A DNA stretch of 64,000 nt from Halicephalobus mephisto (GCA_009193035.1 SWDT01000013.1:124001-188000); one strand, 5' to 3'; positions 45,594 to 57,836 are shown, counted from the first letter of the stretch. Numbers and translations: made by a program. Notes: generated by a model not told the origin, from the sequence alone.

Positions 45594-48525
45594 TTAGCCT
45601 AGGAAATTATTCAAGAATCCTTGGGCAACTTCGCCGTTAATCAACCCGCTCATTCCTTCAACTAGTGTAGCTGGATTCTGGTCGATTAGTCCACTGACAT
45701 TGTCACATCTCTCGATCGCTCTCTGCATGTTCATCGCGATTTGGATCGAGTTGATGATGTCACAGGAGGAAACTGCTTTTCTTAATTGACCACATTGCTC
45801 TCTTTCAGCTACCATCCTGCACGTTTCCTTACTGAAAAACGATTTTTAAGTTTGTCCATGTATTATTGCAAATTTGGATAGTGTCTGCAAAATCCGTCAA
45901 TTTGAATTTTCTAGATACTATCCAGGTCTGCAGTTGAGTAAAAATAATTTATCAAATTTAAATAGTGTTCACAAAATTCGTCAATTTGAATTTTTTAGAT
46001 ACTATCCAGGTCTGCAGTTGAGTAAAACTAGTTTATCAAATTTAAATAGTGTTTACAAAATTCGTCAATTTGAATTTCTTGGACACTATCCAGGTCTGCA
46101 AGTTAACGAAACGATTGCATATAATTTGGATAATGCTAAATTAATCACTATCTTTAAATTTCTGGACACTATTTAGATTTGTAGTCTAATGGAACTAGTT
46201 TACTGAATTTAATAGTATTCCAACAATTCAAAAAGTTGAATTACTAAAACATTCTAAATTTGTAGGAATAGTTATTGGCTTAGATTATTTCAAAGAAATT
46301 ACATTTATCCCATTTAATCTGTATTTTTCCGAAAATAAATTACCCATTCTGAATAATAACCGGAAATGACGACGAACAAAAGTATCCCCTAATCTGATGC
46401 GTCAGAGAAAAAGCTCTTGCACATTAAATCCGGTTTTAGAATTATATTTGGACAACCATAGCGTCACACTACATTGAATATATCCAATAGTTAATTTTTG
46501 TAACAGGAAATAAAACTAACCTTGCTCTGAAAAAGTTAATTCCTCTGCCAGTAACAACAGATTCGAATTCCCTGCCCCAGGCATCGAAAGTCTTTTGATC
46601 AGCATGTTTGACGCAATTGCCGTACGCAATCTGCATAAATTCGCCGATAAACGGAAGACAACCTGAAAACGGAAGAACCTCAGTGAGTTCAAGCGGAACT
46701 GCAGGATTAATAGTATCTAGGAATTTTAAATCCTTTAATTCCTTAGATACTATCCAAGTCTACAATTTCTTAACATCAAGACTAGATTTGGACAATGTTG
46801 AAAAATTCCAATGTTTTAATTCACTGAATACTATCTAAGTTGATATTTTAATTCGAAAAAATCGAATTTAGATAGTGTCTGGAAAATTCAAATTCTTGAC
46901 TTTTCCATATACTATCCAAATTTATATTTTAATAAAACTGGAAAATCAAACCTGGATAGTGTCCGAAAAATTGAAGAATTTGCAATTTTTAGACACTATC
47001 CAAATTTGCAGTTTAATGAAACTGGAAAATCAAACCTGAATAGTGTTCAGAAAATTCAAGAATTTGCAATATTTGGACACTATCCAAATTTGCAGTTTAA
47101 TGAAACAAGACCATTAAACCTGGATAGTGTCTATGAACTCCTGATTGCCAATTTTCCAGACACTATTCAATTTTGCATTACTAACAAAAAATTAACGAAA
47201 AGTTACCTTGTCCTCTTCTGACTCCGAAGTTTTCTCTGGCTCCAGGAAGAACTTCTCTAATATTTGGAATCAGATTCTGGTCCCTGTCAAATTTGGGAGG
47301 GCCAAAGTCCCGTCCATAAGGTCTGTAATCATCGTTTGATCTTCCTCCAGCTCCTCTCAGAAAACTTGAAGCAAGTTTCATCAATGACCTTCCGCTGGAT
47401 TCCATTTCTGGAGACAATCCTCGAGAAAACAAATCAGAAGAAGGAAGTTCAGAACGGGGTGGAGTAGAAGTAACTTGACGAATAGATTCCTTCCCGACTT
47501 CAGCAATGGACTCCACGGGAGTGGAATCTACAGAAGGAGCTGCATTGGTTCTTGGTCGTTGCAAAGTGGAGAATAGTCTTTCTGGACTGAAGTTTCTGAA
47601 CTCCCTCGGTAATTCGGCTATAGAATCCGTCGTTTCTTCGGGTTTTTCAATCGGGAGAGTCGGGCCACGGGGACTAGGACGAGGTGGCTGATTATTGTTT
47701 AAAAGTTTCATAGTGGCTTCTGGATTCATCAAATTCGTTAAGCCTTGTCCGAAGATTTCCGAAGGAGAGAGATCTGACGTAATCGGTTTAACTTCAGGAC
47801 GACCTGGTTTTCTCCTAAAAAAATATCATGAAGTAAGTTAATACTCTCGCAAAATCGGATAGTATTCAGAAATCCGAATTTCCAGAATTTTCTGGATACT
47901 ATCCAAGTTTGAAACCAAATAGCATTAAAAGATCACTTTTGGATAGTATCCAAGAGTTCTAAACTAATGAATTTTCTGGACACTATCCACATTTGTAATT
48001 TAGTAAAATAAAGAAAATAAAATTTGGATAGTGTCCAGAAAGTTACATTTCCAAAACGTCATCAGAACTTAGTAGATTGCTCCACTGAATATCAAACGTG
48101 AATAGTGTTCCCCAAATCCAACTTTCTAAATTTCTAAGACACTATTCAGATTAAGAATATAACACTATCGAAAAAATTACACTCTGATAGTGTTTCCAAA
48201 ATCCAAGTTTCTAAATTTCTAAAACACTATCCAACCTTATTTTTCTAGATTAATTTCAACAATATCTAGAAATTTTCATTTTTGATTTCCTAAATACTGT
48301 GCAATTTGCTTCAACTTACATTAATTCTTGGTTGCTCTTGACGGTTTGAGCACCAAGTTGCATAGCCATTTGAGTGAGATCAGCAATATCTCTAGGATTT
48401 ATTAATCCAAACAACCCATTCTAGAATCAAATACATATAAGAAGTCTAGATAATTAATGACTTACTTGACAAAACGCAACACTGACAACACTGCAGTAGA
48501 AAAATAATATTTTAAAAAACCTCAT
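45594..48525 (-). CDS. Secreted nematode protein with six-cysteine C-terminal domain
   Basis: Five exons, 48525-48466, 48420-48320, 47814-47207, 46662-46521 and 45831-45594, keep frame and give 382 aa. Exon 1 encodes a signal peptide (MRFFKILFFYCSVVSVAFCQ). The middle is a disordered Pro/Ser/Arg-rich region (NNNQPPRPSPRGPTLPIEKP and onward). The C-terminal ~130 residues form a helical-looking domain with six cysteines, in contexts GCLPFIGE, NCVKHA, TCRMVA, QCGQLR, SCDIIN and RCDNVS. I do not recognise the domain, but the layout resembles cuticle- or germline-secreted nematode proteins. Introns 2, 3 and 4 (about 505, 544 and 689 bp) are almost wholly filled by palindromic repeat clusters. Intron 1 (45 nt) has none. 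Confidence 0.8.
45845..46250. repeat. Palindromic repeat cluster 21 (intron 4 of the secreted protein)
   Basis: Five units. Three successive ones share AAAATNCGTCAATTTGAATTT loops and TACTATCCAGGTCTGCAGTT flanks, an 83-84 bp local amplification. Confidence 0.95.
46700..47180. repeat. Palindromic repeat cluster 22 (intron 3)
   Basis: Six units. TTTGCAGTTTAATGAAACTGG flanks are repeated between 46915 and 47105. Confidence 0.95.
47850..48310. repeat. Palindromic repeat cluster 23 (intron 2)
   Basis: Five or six units fill the intron up to about 10 bp from the donor of exon 2. Confidence 0.9.
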
Positions 48526-50053
48526 ATTTGGAGGTACGGACAAAATCAAAGTCCAAAAATAAAGTAAAAACTCGTTCAGTCGGGGCTCATGCGCTGATCA
48601 ATGAGCTTCGGATGAGCCTGAAAACCGGGCTTGTGAAAAATGCCCATCGGCAAGAACACGAGAAAAACGAAAAAGCAAAAAGTCTCGAATAAAGTGATAT
48701 AACCTGTTCCGAAAGTTTCTTAAATTTATCCTTGAAGAAAAGGAAAATCTGGAAGAAAATGAACAATGTCCTTTTTTGGACATTCAAGTGGACAAACCAG
48801 ATTTCAAATAACTGAAAAATAAAAAATATGAAATTTAAAAAAATTCGACTTTTTGAACTTGATCCAAAAATTTCAAAAATAATTCAATTTTTAAAATTTT
48901 AAGTTTTTGAACTTGATTAAAATAAAATTTTTAATATTCATCGAAAATTGTAAAAAATGTTTAATTTGAAAAATTTGAAAAAAGATTTTTGATGTTAAAA
49001 AACTTTAAAAAATATTTTAGAAATTGAAAATTTAAAAAATAAAATCCAAAAAAGTTTTAACTTTTGACATTGATCTGGGAAGTTTTAAAATATCCAATGA
49101 CACGGTGGTCATCAGATTTCATCTTTCGTTTTTGATGATCGATGAAAAGGATCAGATCATTGAAAACAGAATCGACTGAAAAATATCCGCAAAGCGGCTC
49201 AACTGGAAGCGGTTTCCAAGTTTTGGTTCAATGGAGGAGCAAAGTGTAGAACGGAGAATTTGAGAGAAAAGATGCTCCAGAAAAAACGAAAGTGACCAGC
49301 TGCGATTTTGGAGGAACAAATTTCGACAATTAGATGCCTGAATTCGCGGATTTGAGATTGATCGGTCATGGATTTTTCGAGCTTATTTCACAGCTGGAAA
49401 ATGAAAAGAAATTTATTTTGACCTGAAAAAATTTTTAACAACAATATTCATCAAAAATACAATAAGAGAGGAAGTGGAGATAAATGAAATTTTGTCTTTT
49501 TATATGAACGGAAGATATTTAATTGCTGGTCAAGAATCTCTCGTAAACCTTTTTATCGTCCACCGGGCCATAAAACCAGCTTCCCTAAGGGAATATTGCT
49601 CATCGAAATCCGTTTATCGTGATTGAGTAGCCCCGAGACACGATGTCCTTGACAGAGCACCATGCTGACTCATGGGATAAACATCTGATAACTGATGACG
49701 TAAAGTTGGATAGTGTCCAAGGAATTCAAAAATTTGGAATTTGTGGACACTATCCAGTTTTATTTTCTCAACTCTTTTTAACAGCAACTTTGGATAACGT
49801 CCAAGAAATTTTAAATTCTCAAATTTGGTGGACATTATCCAAGTTTGCAGTTTAATGATATTTAAAAACTTTTGGATAGTGTCTGAAAGTTCTAAATTTT
49901 TGAATTCCTTAGACACTATCCAAGTTTGTACTTTAACAATGCTAGGCTTTCGTATTTGGACAGTGTTTACAAATTCCGAAAGTTTACATTTTCTTATGGA
50001 TATTCAACCTGGGACTAGTATTCTATCAACATTACGGAGTAATTTTTATTTTT
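48526..50053. other. Intergenic region
   Basis: AT-rich filler lies at 48.8-49.07 kb. A unique island at 49.08-49.40 kb has short open frames but no family that I recognise. A repeat cluster follows (next entry). Confidence 0.45.
49685..50000. repeat. Palindromic repeat cluster 24
   Basis: Four units. The first (GGATAGTGTCCAAGGAATTC...GGACACTATCC) is nearly perfect. Confidence 0.9.
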
Positions 50054-51567
50054 TTAAAATCTTTCAGTAATAACTGCATTCTTTTCTAAACCCAAAACTT
50101 GTCTCTGCCTTAACTCATAAGACCGACAAAACTCGAATTTGCCATTTTCTTTAAAGTTGTCCGGTTTCAAAGGTTCGCATTCCCCGGAGCAAGTACGAGG
50201 ATAACAAATAAACCTAATGTCCCGGATGTCGATTAATATAGTCAAGTGGAAGATGAGGTACGTAGCTATCACGAGGTACTCGATGACGGCATCTCCTTTG
50301 GGAACTGAAATTTAATTTAATTTAAAATTAACAAACTTTTCTGTTACCGTATCCATGACAAGGAGGTTCAGCTATGAAGGCCAAATGCAGCCAATAGAAC
50401 CTGGATATCGCCCAGAAGTAAATCAAAGTTGAAAAAGCTTTAATAACAACAGATACGGTGTCCATCGTTTCGGATTCAGAATTCGGGACTGAGACAGTCA
50501 GGATCGTCCTCAGAAACATGTAAACCGCCGAACACATGACAAACACAGAAAACGAATACCGGTAAAGTTCTGAAATGACCCATTTTACAACGGAAAATAA
50601 AACTTGAATCACACCTGGAAAATCGAATCTGATGGTGACAATGGCGAACATGCCTTGGGCCAAAACCTCTATGATGGCGAGGACAGCACTGGCTTCGTTC
50701 AATAATCTGTAAATATAGGATCTTTCTGGATTTTCTGGATCATCTTCTCTTAGTTGATTCCGGACAACCATAGCTAAGAAGATTCTGACCGCCATTGGGA
50801 CACAGACCGCTATCCGGAAAAAAATATTCGTTAACACTTTTATTTCAACTTGTCTCAAAATCGATGGATAGTAGGCTTCATCAAATGGAAAATAATTCTA
50901 AAAAAACAAAAATCCATAATTGATAAAAATAATTTTGACAATTGTGGTCAATTCTGGAGTTAAAGTTGAACAAAAAAAAATTAAAATACGGTAATCGGAT
51001 TCTGAAATTAGAATAAATAATCGACCTCCAGAATCCTGGATTCTGAAGACTAATTTCCAATTCGAAGAACATTTAGAATTTTATTTTTGAATTTCTCAAA
51101 AAAGTCGAAATTTATCTAAAATAATTTTTTAAAATTTCATATAAAAAATATAAAATTATCCAAAATATTTCCGGATTAAAGTTATCAGAATTGGAACACA
51201 AATGTCACAAAAATATTTTCCTCGATTTACTTCATAACAGTAATTATTCAAAAAACTCACGGCGCAAATTGTGTACATTTTTCCATAGGTAACCCAGATG
51301 TCGTTGAGAGCGTATCTTTGATGACTGACATGTTCGAGTGATTCCATCGTATATATCCCTATGGCAAAAAACAGTACAGCCAAGAAGGATATTATTCCAA
51401 GTGGCCTGAAAATATTTTATAAAATTTAAAAAAAATAAAAATTACCAAATAATTCTGAAATTCAAATACGCAATATCTTCGTTGTCGTCCTCGACCAAGC
51501 CTTCCTTCAGATTCCGTTCTTCTGTTTTGTTCGTTGGAGTTTTTATTTTTACTCCAATTTCAGACAT
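50054..51567 (-). CDS. FRAG1/PGAP2/CWH43-N-like multipass membrane protein
   Basis: Five exons, 51567-51446, 51405-51261, 50897-50615, 50569-50348 and 50304-50054, keep frame and give 340 aa. The N-terminus is acidic and cytosolic (MSEIGVKIKTPTNKTEE). About six hydrophobic helices follow: LGIISFLAVLFFAIGIY, FFRIAVCVPMAVRIFLAM, ASAVLAIIEVLAQGMFAIVT, FSVFVMCSAVYMFL, VIKAFSTLIYFWAI and IEYLVIATYLIFHLTIL. The late block WLHLAFIAEPPCHGY, then IEYLVIATYLIFH, resembles the H...CEP...EYL...N..FH signature of FRAG1/DRAM/SFK1 proteins. The best-known member, PGAP2, remodels GPI-anchor lipid in the Golgi. A short cysteine-bearing tail (CYPRTCSGECEPL) follows the last helix. The gene model is strong; the family call is moderate. 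Confidence 0.65.
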
Positions 51568-52001
51568 TTTAGAAAAGTAATAGAATTTAAAGAATAAGAA
51601 AACGTGATTTTGAAAATCGATAGGAACACGTTTAGCCCGATCGAATGGTTTCTTTGGCGAGTCTCGCGCGTTTCAGATCGAACTGAAATTGGAACTGCGA
51701 AGGAAGACTTCTGGATGACCTCGTTTCAGCTCGAGGCATTTCCATCAAGACTGGTTTCGTTATCCTTCTTATTTTAAGCAATTACTTTATTTTAAAAATT
51801 AAAAATAATTTTTTTGTTCGATTGTTCTTTTAATTTTGATTGTTCGAAAAATTGATCTTTTGGTTTTTTGTTTTTCAATTTTGTCATGTCTTCTTGATGA
51901 CATCAGGAATTTTGAGAGTTATGGAAAAGTCAATCTAGTCAATACAGTATAAGCCCCATCGGCATCAAAATGAACAACAACGAAAAAACAAAGATCGATG
52001 T

Positions 52002-52162
52002 ACACAAAAAGCGTGACTTTTGGTTCAATAACAGATCCAAATTGTTTTTATAAAATTGTAATTTCCGTTACAAATGTTGAAATTTATGAAAAATGTGATG
52101 ATTGTTACATTTTTGTCATATTTCGCGATCATTGTGGAATCGAAAGTTACAATTTTTTGTAT
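52002..52162. mobile_element. Solo unit of the ACACAAAAAGCGTNACTTTTGG element family
   Basis: The left end ACACAAAAAGCGTGACTTTTGG is inverted at the right end (AAAGTTACAATTTTTTGTA). The interior has the ATGAAAAATGTGA...ATTTCGCGAT palindromic region found twice in the 35.2-kb composite. Confidence 0.75.
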
Positions 52163-52409
52163 GTGGTCTTCTGAATCTCCTTCAAATCATTTTCGATTTC
52201 AAATTTAAATTTTTTGCGAAATAAACCGTAGAAACATGACCGAAGATGAGCGTATTTTTGATTATTTTTGATAATAATATATCTTGAGAATTTGTTGAAA
52301 ACGATTATTTCGAGTTTCATCCACAAGGAGATCGCCGATCGACATAGAGTTCATATAGTGTCCATAGAGTACCCGAGGACCTTGTACTAAAAAATTTCAA
52401 AAATACAAA

Positions 52410-52700
52410 AATGCACACTTGGATAGTGTTTAAAAAATCTGGAAATTAAAATTTGTTTGACACTATTCATAATCGTTCTTGGAGAGAATTAAAAAACTTG
52501 AATCGTATCTAAAAATTCGGAAAATGAAATTATCAAATACTATATAAGGTTAGAATTCGAAAAAGCTGGATAGTGACTAGAAAATTAAGATTTCCTGGAG
52601 ATTATTTAAATTTTTTAATAGAGAAAATTAAAAAAATAAATTTAAACAGTGTTTGAAAATTTTCAATTTTTAAATTTCCTGGACACTATCCAAGTCTGTA
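52410..52700. repeat. Palindromic repeat cluster 25
   Basis: Four units, mostly decayed. The last pair is AACAGTGTTTGAAAATT with CCTGGACACTATCC. Confidence 0.75.
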
Positions 52701-53908
52701 TTGATGCAAATATAAAACATAAAATGAACATCTGTCCAATGTGTTTTTGTTCCTGATGTCCCGAATCCTCTCCAATCTGCTAATCCTGGGTCGCTTCTGA
52801 GAACAGCGATTTTTTGTCCCGACAACTGAGCTTCAGTTGCAACTACTGCCGTCTGGACACAGATCACTTCCGAAGCTGAATAAACAACATTGATTCTGAA
52901 ATCGTTCTTGATCAATCTCAGAAAAATCGATGATGCACAGACTTTGCTGTTTTTTTTAACGATCTACAGTATGGACTTTTGCTGGCCTTCTGGAAGTCAA
53001 CCAATTATTTAATTTATATTTTTGTAAAAAGTAAAAACAAATTTTGAAGAAATTTTCTAGAAACATTGATTTTGAAATTTTTATTGAGTTTTGGAATTTT
53101 CTAAAATTTTCAACCAAATTCTAAGAGATTTCAGAAGTTACTGTAAAATTGCCAAATATTCAGAAAAATTTAGAAAATTTCGAAAAAGTTTAAATTTTAA
53201 AAGATTTTAAAAATTTTAAAGAAAATTCTGGAAAATTTCAAAGGTTATTATAAAATTGCCAAATATTTTTAAAATTCCTATAAAATTTTAAAAACTTTAG
53301 AATTTCAAAATCTTCCAGAAATTTTAATTATTTTCTGTATTGCTCCAAAACCCCCATAAAATCCTTAAATATTCCAGAATCTTTAATAAAATTCCCAAAA
53401 ATTACAGAATATTCAATTAGATTTTGTATTTTCCATAAAATTCTAATAAATTTTTAAAAATGAAAATAACCAACACTGGAAAGTAGGCATATTTAAGCCA
53501 TACGGTCTGTAGTTCCGCTTCTTTCACGAAAAACCAAAGAACGAGCACTTAATCCATTCAGGGAAGATTTCCGAGATTAATTCTCTTGTTGACATCCTGA
53601 TCAAAGTCAACGGTAGTTCATCTGGCACCCTGAAGACTGATCGTTTCATAACTTTGAAGGCGTTCTAGGTTAGATTTATATTTGAATGAGATTTTCTGAA
53701 ATGAATATAACAATTATTAATATTGTCAGCCATTCATAAAATTCAATACATGGTGTATAATTTACCGGATATATTGAAATAACTCTGAATTGAATGTATT
53801 ACATTTTACGTACCTGAATATTGAGTACAATTCACTGATATTTTATGTTCAATTTATGTACAAGTACATTAGAGCAATTTTTTATCTAAAATTTCAGATA
53901 TATACTTT

Positions 53909-54085
53909 AATACAATATCAGACTTATATTTCAATATAGTATTAAAAACAGATTTAAATACAATATTAGACTTACATTTCAATATAGTATTAAAAACAGA
54001 TTTAAATACAGTATTAGACTTACATTTCAATATAGTATTAAAAACAGAATGAAATACAGTATCAGACTTACATCTCAATACACAC
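53909..54085. repeat. 48-bp tandem repeat
   Basis: About 3.6 copies of a 48-bp unit (TACAATATTAGACTTACATT followed by TCAATATAGTATTAAAAACA) lie head to tail. The unit contains a multiple of 3 bases, so the array is open on the minus strand, but the peptide is repetitive and unsupported. Confidence 0.85.
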
Positions 54086-54996
54086 AAAAAAGTACATAAT
54101 GTGTAATGTATAAATTTATTAAAATAATTTTGATGTATCGGATGCATTGTATTTTATGCACCGATGCATTGAAGCAATGCACTGGTACGCAATTTATACA
54201 CCGATACATTAGAGTTATTTTTGTATATATGGTAGACTTACCTTTTATTGGTATTTTTACCGTAATGTCGATAATGAGGTCTTTTACGTGACATTCGGCA
54301 GTGTCTTTGATGGTATTTCTGGTCATTTTCATTTGTTAACGACATCAGAAATAAAAAATATCCCGAATATTTGAGCAAAGTTCCAATTAAAAATTAATTT
54401 GCATGTTCTTTTTGGTTCATTTACTTCCGTATCTGGTCATTATGTCGTCATCAGCACTTAAAAAATTTATAATTTCCTTTTTATTCTACATTAGATGCAT
54501 AGTATAGACGAAAAGCATCTTGAAATAACTTCCTGATGGTCCTACGTAACCACCGTATGAAATTCAGTCCTATATCATGTGTCCATTTCAATTTTTTCCA
54601 ATTCCAACAATTTTGGATTTATTATTTTACGAATTTAATTTTATTATTCTTTGACGTAATTTTAATTTCCAAATGGCTTATTTTTTAAATTTAAATTTTT
54701 GCGTGGTCAGAAATTTCCGATATCAAATTTACGACGTCTACCATATGAAAATTTCGCTAAAATTTTACTGTTTCACAGTTTTAGTAGTTTTTTGTCTCAA
54801 TGCAATCTTGGAAAAAGGTCCGCCCAGTTGGTTCTTTGTTTTTGCGCAAAGTTTCGCCCCTCCTCTTTTTCCACTTATCCGCCCTCCTTTCAGTTGTATT
54901 GGGGCTGGATCTACGAGCTCAGACCAAAAAGTATAATAGAGTGAATTTTTGGTTCCACGAAAGTCATTTTTCACTTTGGGGTAGCAGTTACCAAAA

Positions 54997-55952
54997 ATGT
55001 TTTCTTCAATCATGTCATCTTCAGTTTTCTACTTCGTGGCATTGACAGTATTCTTGGGAATTGTTGTTTCAAGGACAGAAGCCAAGTGTCAGATAGTGTG
55101 CCATGAATGGGCAGATTCTAATTTCAAACAATGCAATAATGCCGAAGTCAAATGCGCTAATAACTTGCGTAAGTTTACAAATCTTTCGACATTGCTTCAA
55201 CCTTGGATAGTGTTTAGAAATTCCAATTTTTTGAAATTTCTAAACACTATCCAGAAATAGTCTTCTCGGTTCATAGGATTGTAAGCTTGGATAGTATCTA
55301 GAGAATTCGAAAATTAGGAAATCTTGGGCACTATTCAAGATTAGTTTTTTGGTTTGTTTGTAAACTAGGATAGTGTTTAAACAATTTCAAAATCGAGATT
55401 TCTTAAACACTATCCAGAGTCCTCCACACGTGGATGGTATCTGGAGAATTTCGGTTTTGAAATTGTTTAAACACGATCCGCATTACCTCATGAGTTTCTT
55501 GTTTTGGAAATATATCCCAATTAGCCTAGTTTATATTTGGGAAAGCGTAATTTGTTATTCTCTAAATTGTCCTAATTACTAATTAACTTGTCAAATAACA
55601 TACAGTTGTTTATTTTCTCACAGAATCCGAATATCAAAAGTACACTTGTCTCTATTTAAATTTTTGGATTTTCATTATTAAAATATTTTTAAAAAATTCG
55701 GGTAAATTGTGGAATTGTCATCTTGTGCTACGTAGATTAAGATTAAGTGACCTCATTTCCTTTTTAAAGTACTTATGATAATTACTTTCAGCTGATGGAT
55801 ATTACTGCTTGAAGTTCTCTGACGGTAGACCTCCTGTGTGCCTTGAGATGATTCCAGAAGGCGAGGTTCGATCAAGTCCCCGTCCCAGAAGGTACAAGCC
55901 GGTCATTGATTATTCCGTAGAAAAAGCCCCAAATGTCCAACTATTACCGTAA
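54997..55952 (+). CDS. Small secreted six-cysteine protein
   Basis: Two exons, 54997-55168 and 55792-55952, give 110 aa. The signal peptide MFSSIMSSSVFYFVALTVFL runs on to GIVVSRTEA (second Met at 55012 possible). The mature protein starts KCQIVCHEWADSNFKQC and continues EVKCANN, then the spliced PDGYYCLKFSDGRPPVC. That gives six cysteines. The C-terminus is basic then acidic (RSSPRPRRYKPVIDYSVEKA). I do not recognise the family; the size and cysteine content fit nematode secreted effector-like or antimicrobial-like proteins, but no function can be claimed. The 623-bp intron carries a palindromic repeat cluster. Confidence 0.78.
55195..55485. repeat. Palindromic repeat cluster 26 (intron of the small secreted gene)
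   Basis: Four units. GGATAGTGTTTAGAAATTCC with TTTCTAAACACTATCC at 55205-55252 is an almost exact palindrome. Confidence 0.95.
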
Positions 55953-56151
55953 TTTTTTAAAACTAAAAATTAGGTACATAATCGAGGTACAAGGGGTAAA
56001 ATCGCCTTGATTCACCATTTATTCCTTTCCTGTTAGCTTTATAAAATTGTTTGTATTTACCGATTTTATTTTTTGGAACCGAGTGCCGATCTCCTAATTG
56101 TGGTTGTGGATTGCTCATTTTTTGAATTGTCAATTTTATTAAAAAATAAAA

Positions 56152-56555
56152 TTATTTATTTAACAAGTGTGAACACAAAAGATTGTCAGTAAACATTTCA
56201 TCGGATGAGTCATATGCGAGGAAAGATGGAATCGGATCAAATCTCGTACAATCTGCAAAATGAAAGAAAAGAAAAATTTCGACACTTGAAATTGAATTTT
56301 AATACTCTCCCATGACGACTTGGTCTTGTTTTGGTTTTGTTCTTTGTCGAAAATTCGTAAATGAGGAAATCGGTCATATACTAATGTTGACCTTTTTGAA
56401 ACAATCTCGTCACCGCCACATGTGGTACAATGATGCAATTGGTCTTCCGATAAGTGCTTTTTGTAGATAGTTTCGAAATCCCGAATTGACCAAGAAAATT
56501 TTAAAAACTTTTGCAAAGAAACGGACCAAGGAAAAAAGATTGTTTCCACCTTCAC
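56152..56555 (-). CDS. Probable gene fragment, structure uncertain
   Basis: The terminal exon 56252-56152 (CTRFDPIPSFLAYDSSDEMF, then TDNLLCSHLLNK-stop) has a clean TTTTGCAG acceptor. It joins in frame to an upstream segment ending at 56306 (GAGA|GTATTA). That segment reads KKHLSEDQLHHCTTCGGDEI, then VSKRSTLVYDRFPHLRIFDK, with a CxxC pair that may bind zinc. The 5' part is unclear: the frame has no ATG and a stop near 56565, and the other frame is open further up (to 56775). It could be a real multi-exon gene or a decaying one. I recognise no family. Confidence 0.35.
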
Positions 56556-56679
56556 AGGAAACTCTCAGTTCTGCAGATGTATTATTCTTTGCCCTTCGGC
56601 AATGGTTTCCAGGATGTGAAATTTTCAGTTGAAAAGTGTTTTTAAGGTCATAGGTTATTAGGAATTTGTGAGAATCTAA

Positions 56680-57205
56680 ACTTGGGTAGTTTTTAGAAAA
56701 ACCAAAAATAAAATTTCGAAATCCTGTAAATTCCCTACAGTAGTCACGTTTAACAATGTCTGGAAAAATCCTCATTTCGAAATTTTAAGACGTTCTCTAA
56801 GTTTGACGCAATAGTAACTGAGAAAGTAAACGTGAATAGTGCTTGGAAAATTCCAAGTTTTGAATTTCTTTAGATACTGTCCAAAATTGGTTTCCCCAAA
56901 AATAATTTTGGATAGTGTTTAAAGATTTCAAATTTTTGAAATTTCTACACACTATCCAAGTTTGCTTTTTAACTTTAACTAGTAGTAATTTTGGATAGTG
57001 TTTAAAAATTCCGAAAATTTGAAATTTCTATACACTATCCAAGTTTGCTTTTTAACTTTGACTAGTAGTAATTTTGGATAGTGTTTAGAAATTCCGAAAA
57101 TTTGAAATTTCTACACACTATCCAAGTTTGCTTTTTTAGTTTTTCCCTAATAGTACTCTTAAAAGGTATCCGGAAATTTCCATTTTTGGATTTTCTAGAT
57201 ACTAT
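56680..57205. repeat. Palindromic repeat cluster 27
   Basis: Six or seven units. Three copies between 56915 and 57130 share CTTTTTAACTTTNACTAGTA spacers, a recent local amplification at 83-84 bp. Confidence 0.95.
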
Positions 57206-57836
57206 TGTGTTATACTAGTTGGAAACTAAGAATAATGCAGAAATCAAAAGTACACATATTGCTTTTCAAGAGTGCATAGTAACTATGAAGTTGTTCAATT
57301 ATCCTCTCATTGAAAGCTAGATTGGAAAATGACAAATTTATTATTTTTCATCAACAAAAACGTTATCAGTCTTCATTTTTCGTAAACTTTTTGAAGAAAA
57401 TTTTTCAATTGCTGAATTTTCTGAAATTTCCTTTTAAAAGGAAATTGACCTTTGGCAGTTGCATATCATTTATTTTTTTCAACAAGAAATTTTCAATTTT
57501 GCCATTACATTTCAACACTGAAAAGTGACGAATATTTATATTTTAACAATAAAATAAAATTAAAGCGGAAGCTAATTCATTTTTCTAAAAATTTTGAAAA
57601 CTGATCTGGACGGTACTCGAAAACGGACGAAAAAGTTGAATAAAGTGGTCAGTTTTCACGCAGACCCAGGACGGACTTTGGGATAAAAATTGCAAAATGA
57701 AAGGTGAGAACCCTACAAGTCAGCTGTGCCGAGGTCTACAAAAAGTCAACTTCAAAATTAAAATTAAATTGAATTTCTGCATAATTGAATAAAACAATCT
57801 GTCCGAATATTGCAAGCAAGTTGCAAATTTCGAAAC

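Larger units (their letters stand above)
51568..54996. other. Intergenic region with repeats
   Basis: This holds a solo terminal-inverted-repeat element (52002-52162), palindromic cluster 25, AT filler (53.04-53.46 kb), a 48-bp tandem repeat (53909-54085) and CATTGTATTTTATGCACCGATGCATT-like words near 54.15-54.22 kb. The islands at 52.72-52.90 and 53.5-53.66 kb are open on both strands, and I could not assign either. 54.67-54.96 kb has overlapping frames without support. Confidence 0.45.

Noticed and set aside
53869..54147. 92-aa minus ORF with repeated CKSNTVFKSVFNTIL units
   Set aside because: It is a product of the 48-bp tandem repeat, whose unit length is a multiple of three; no independent support.
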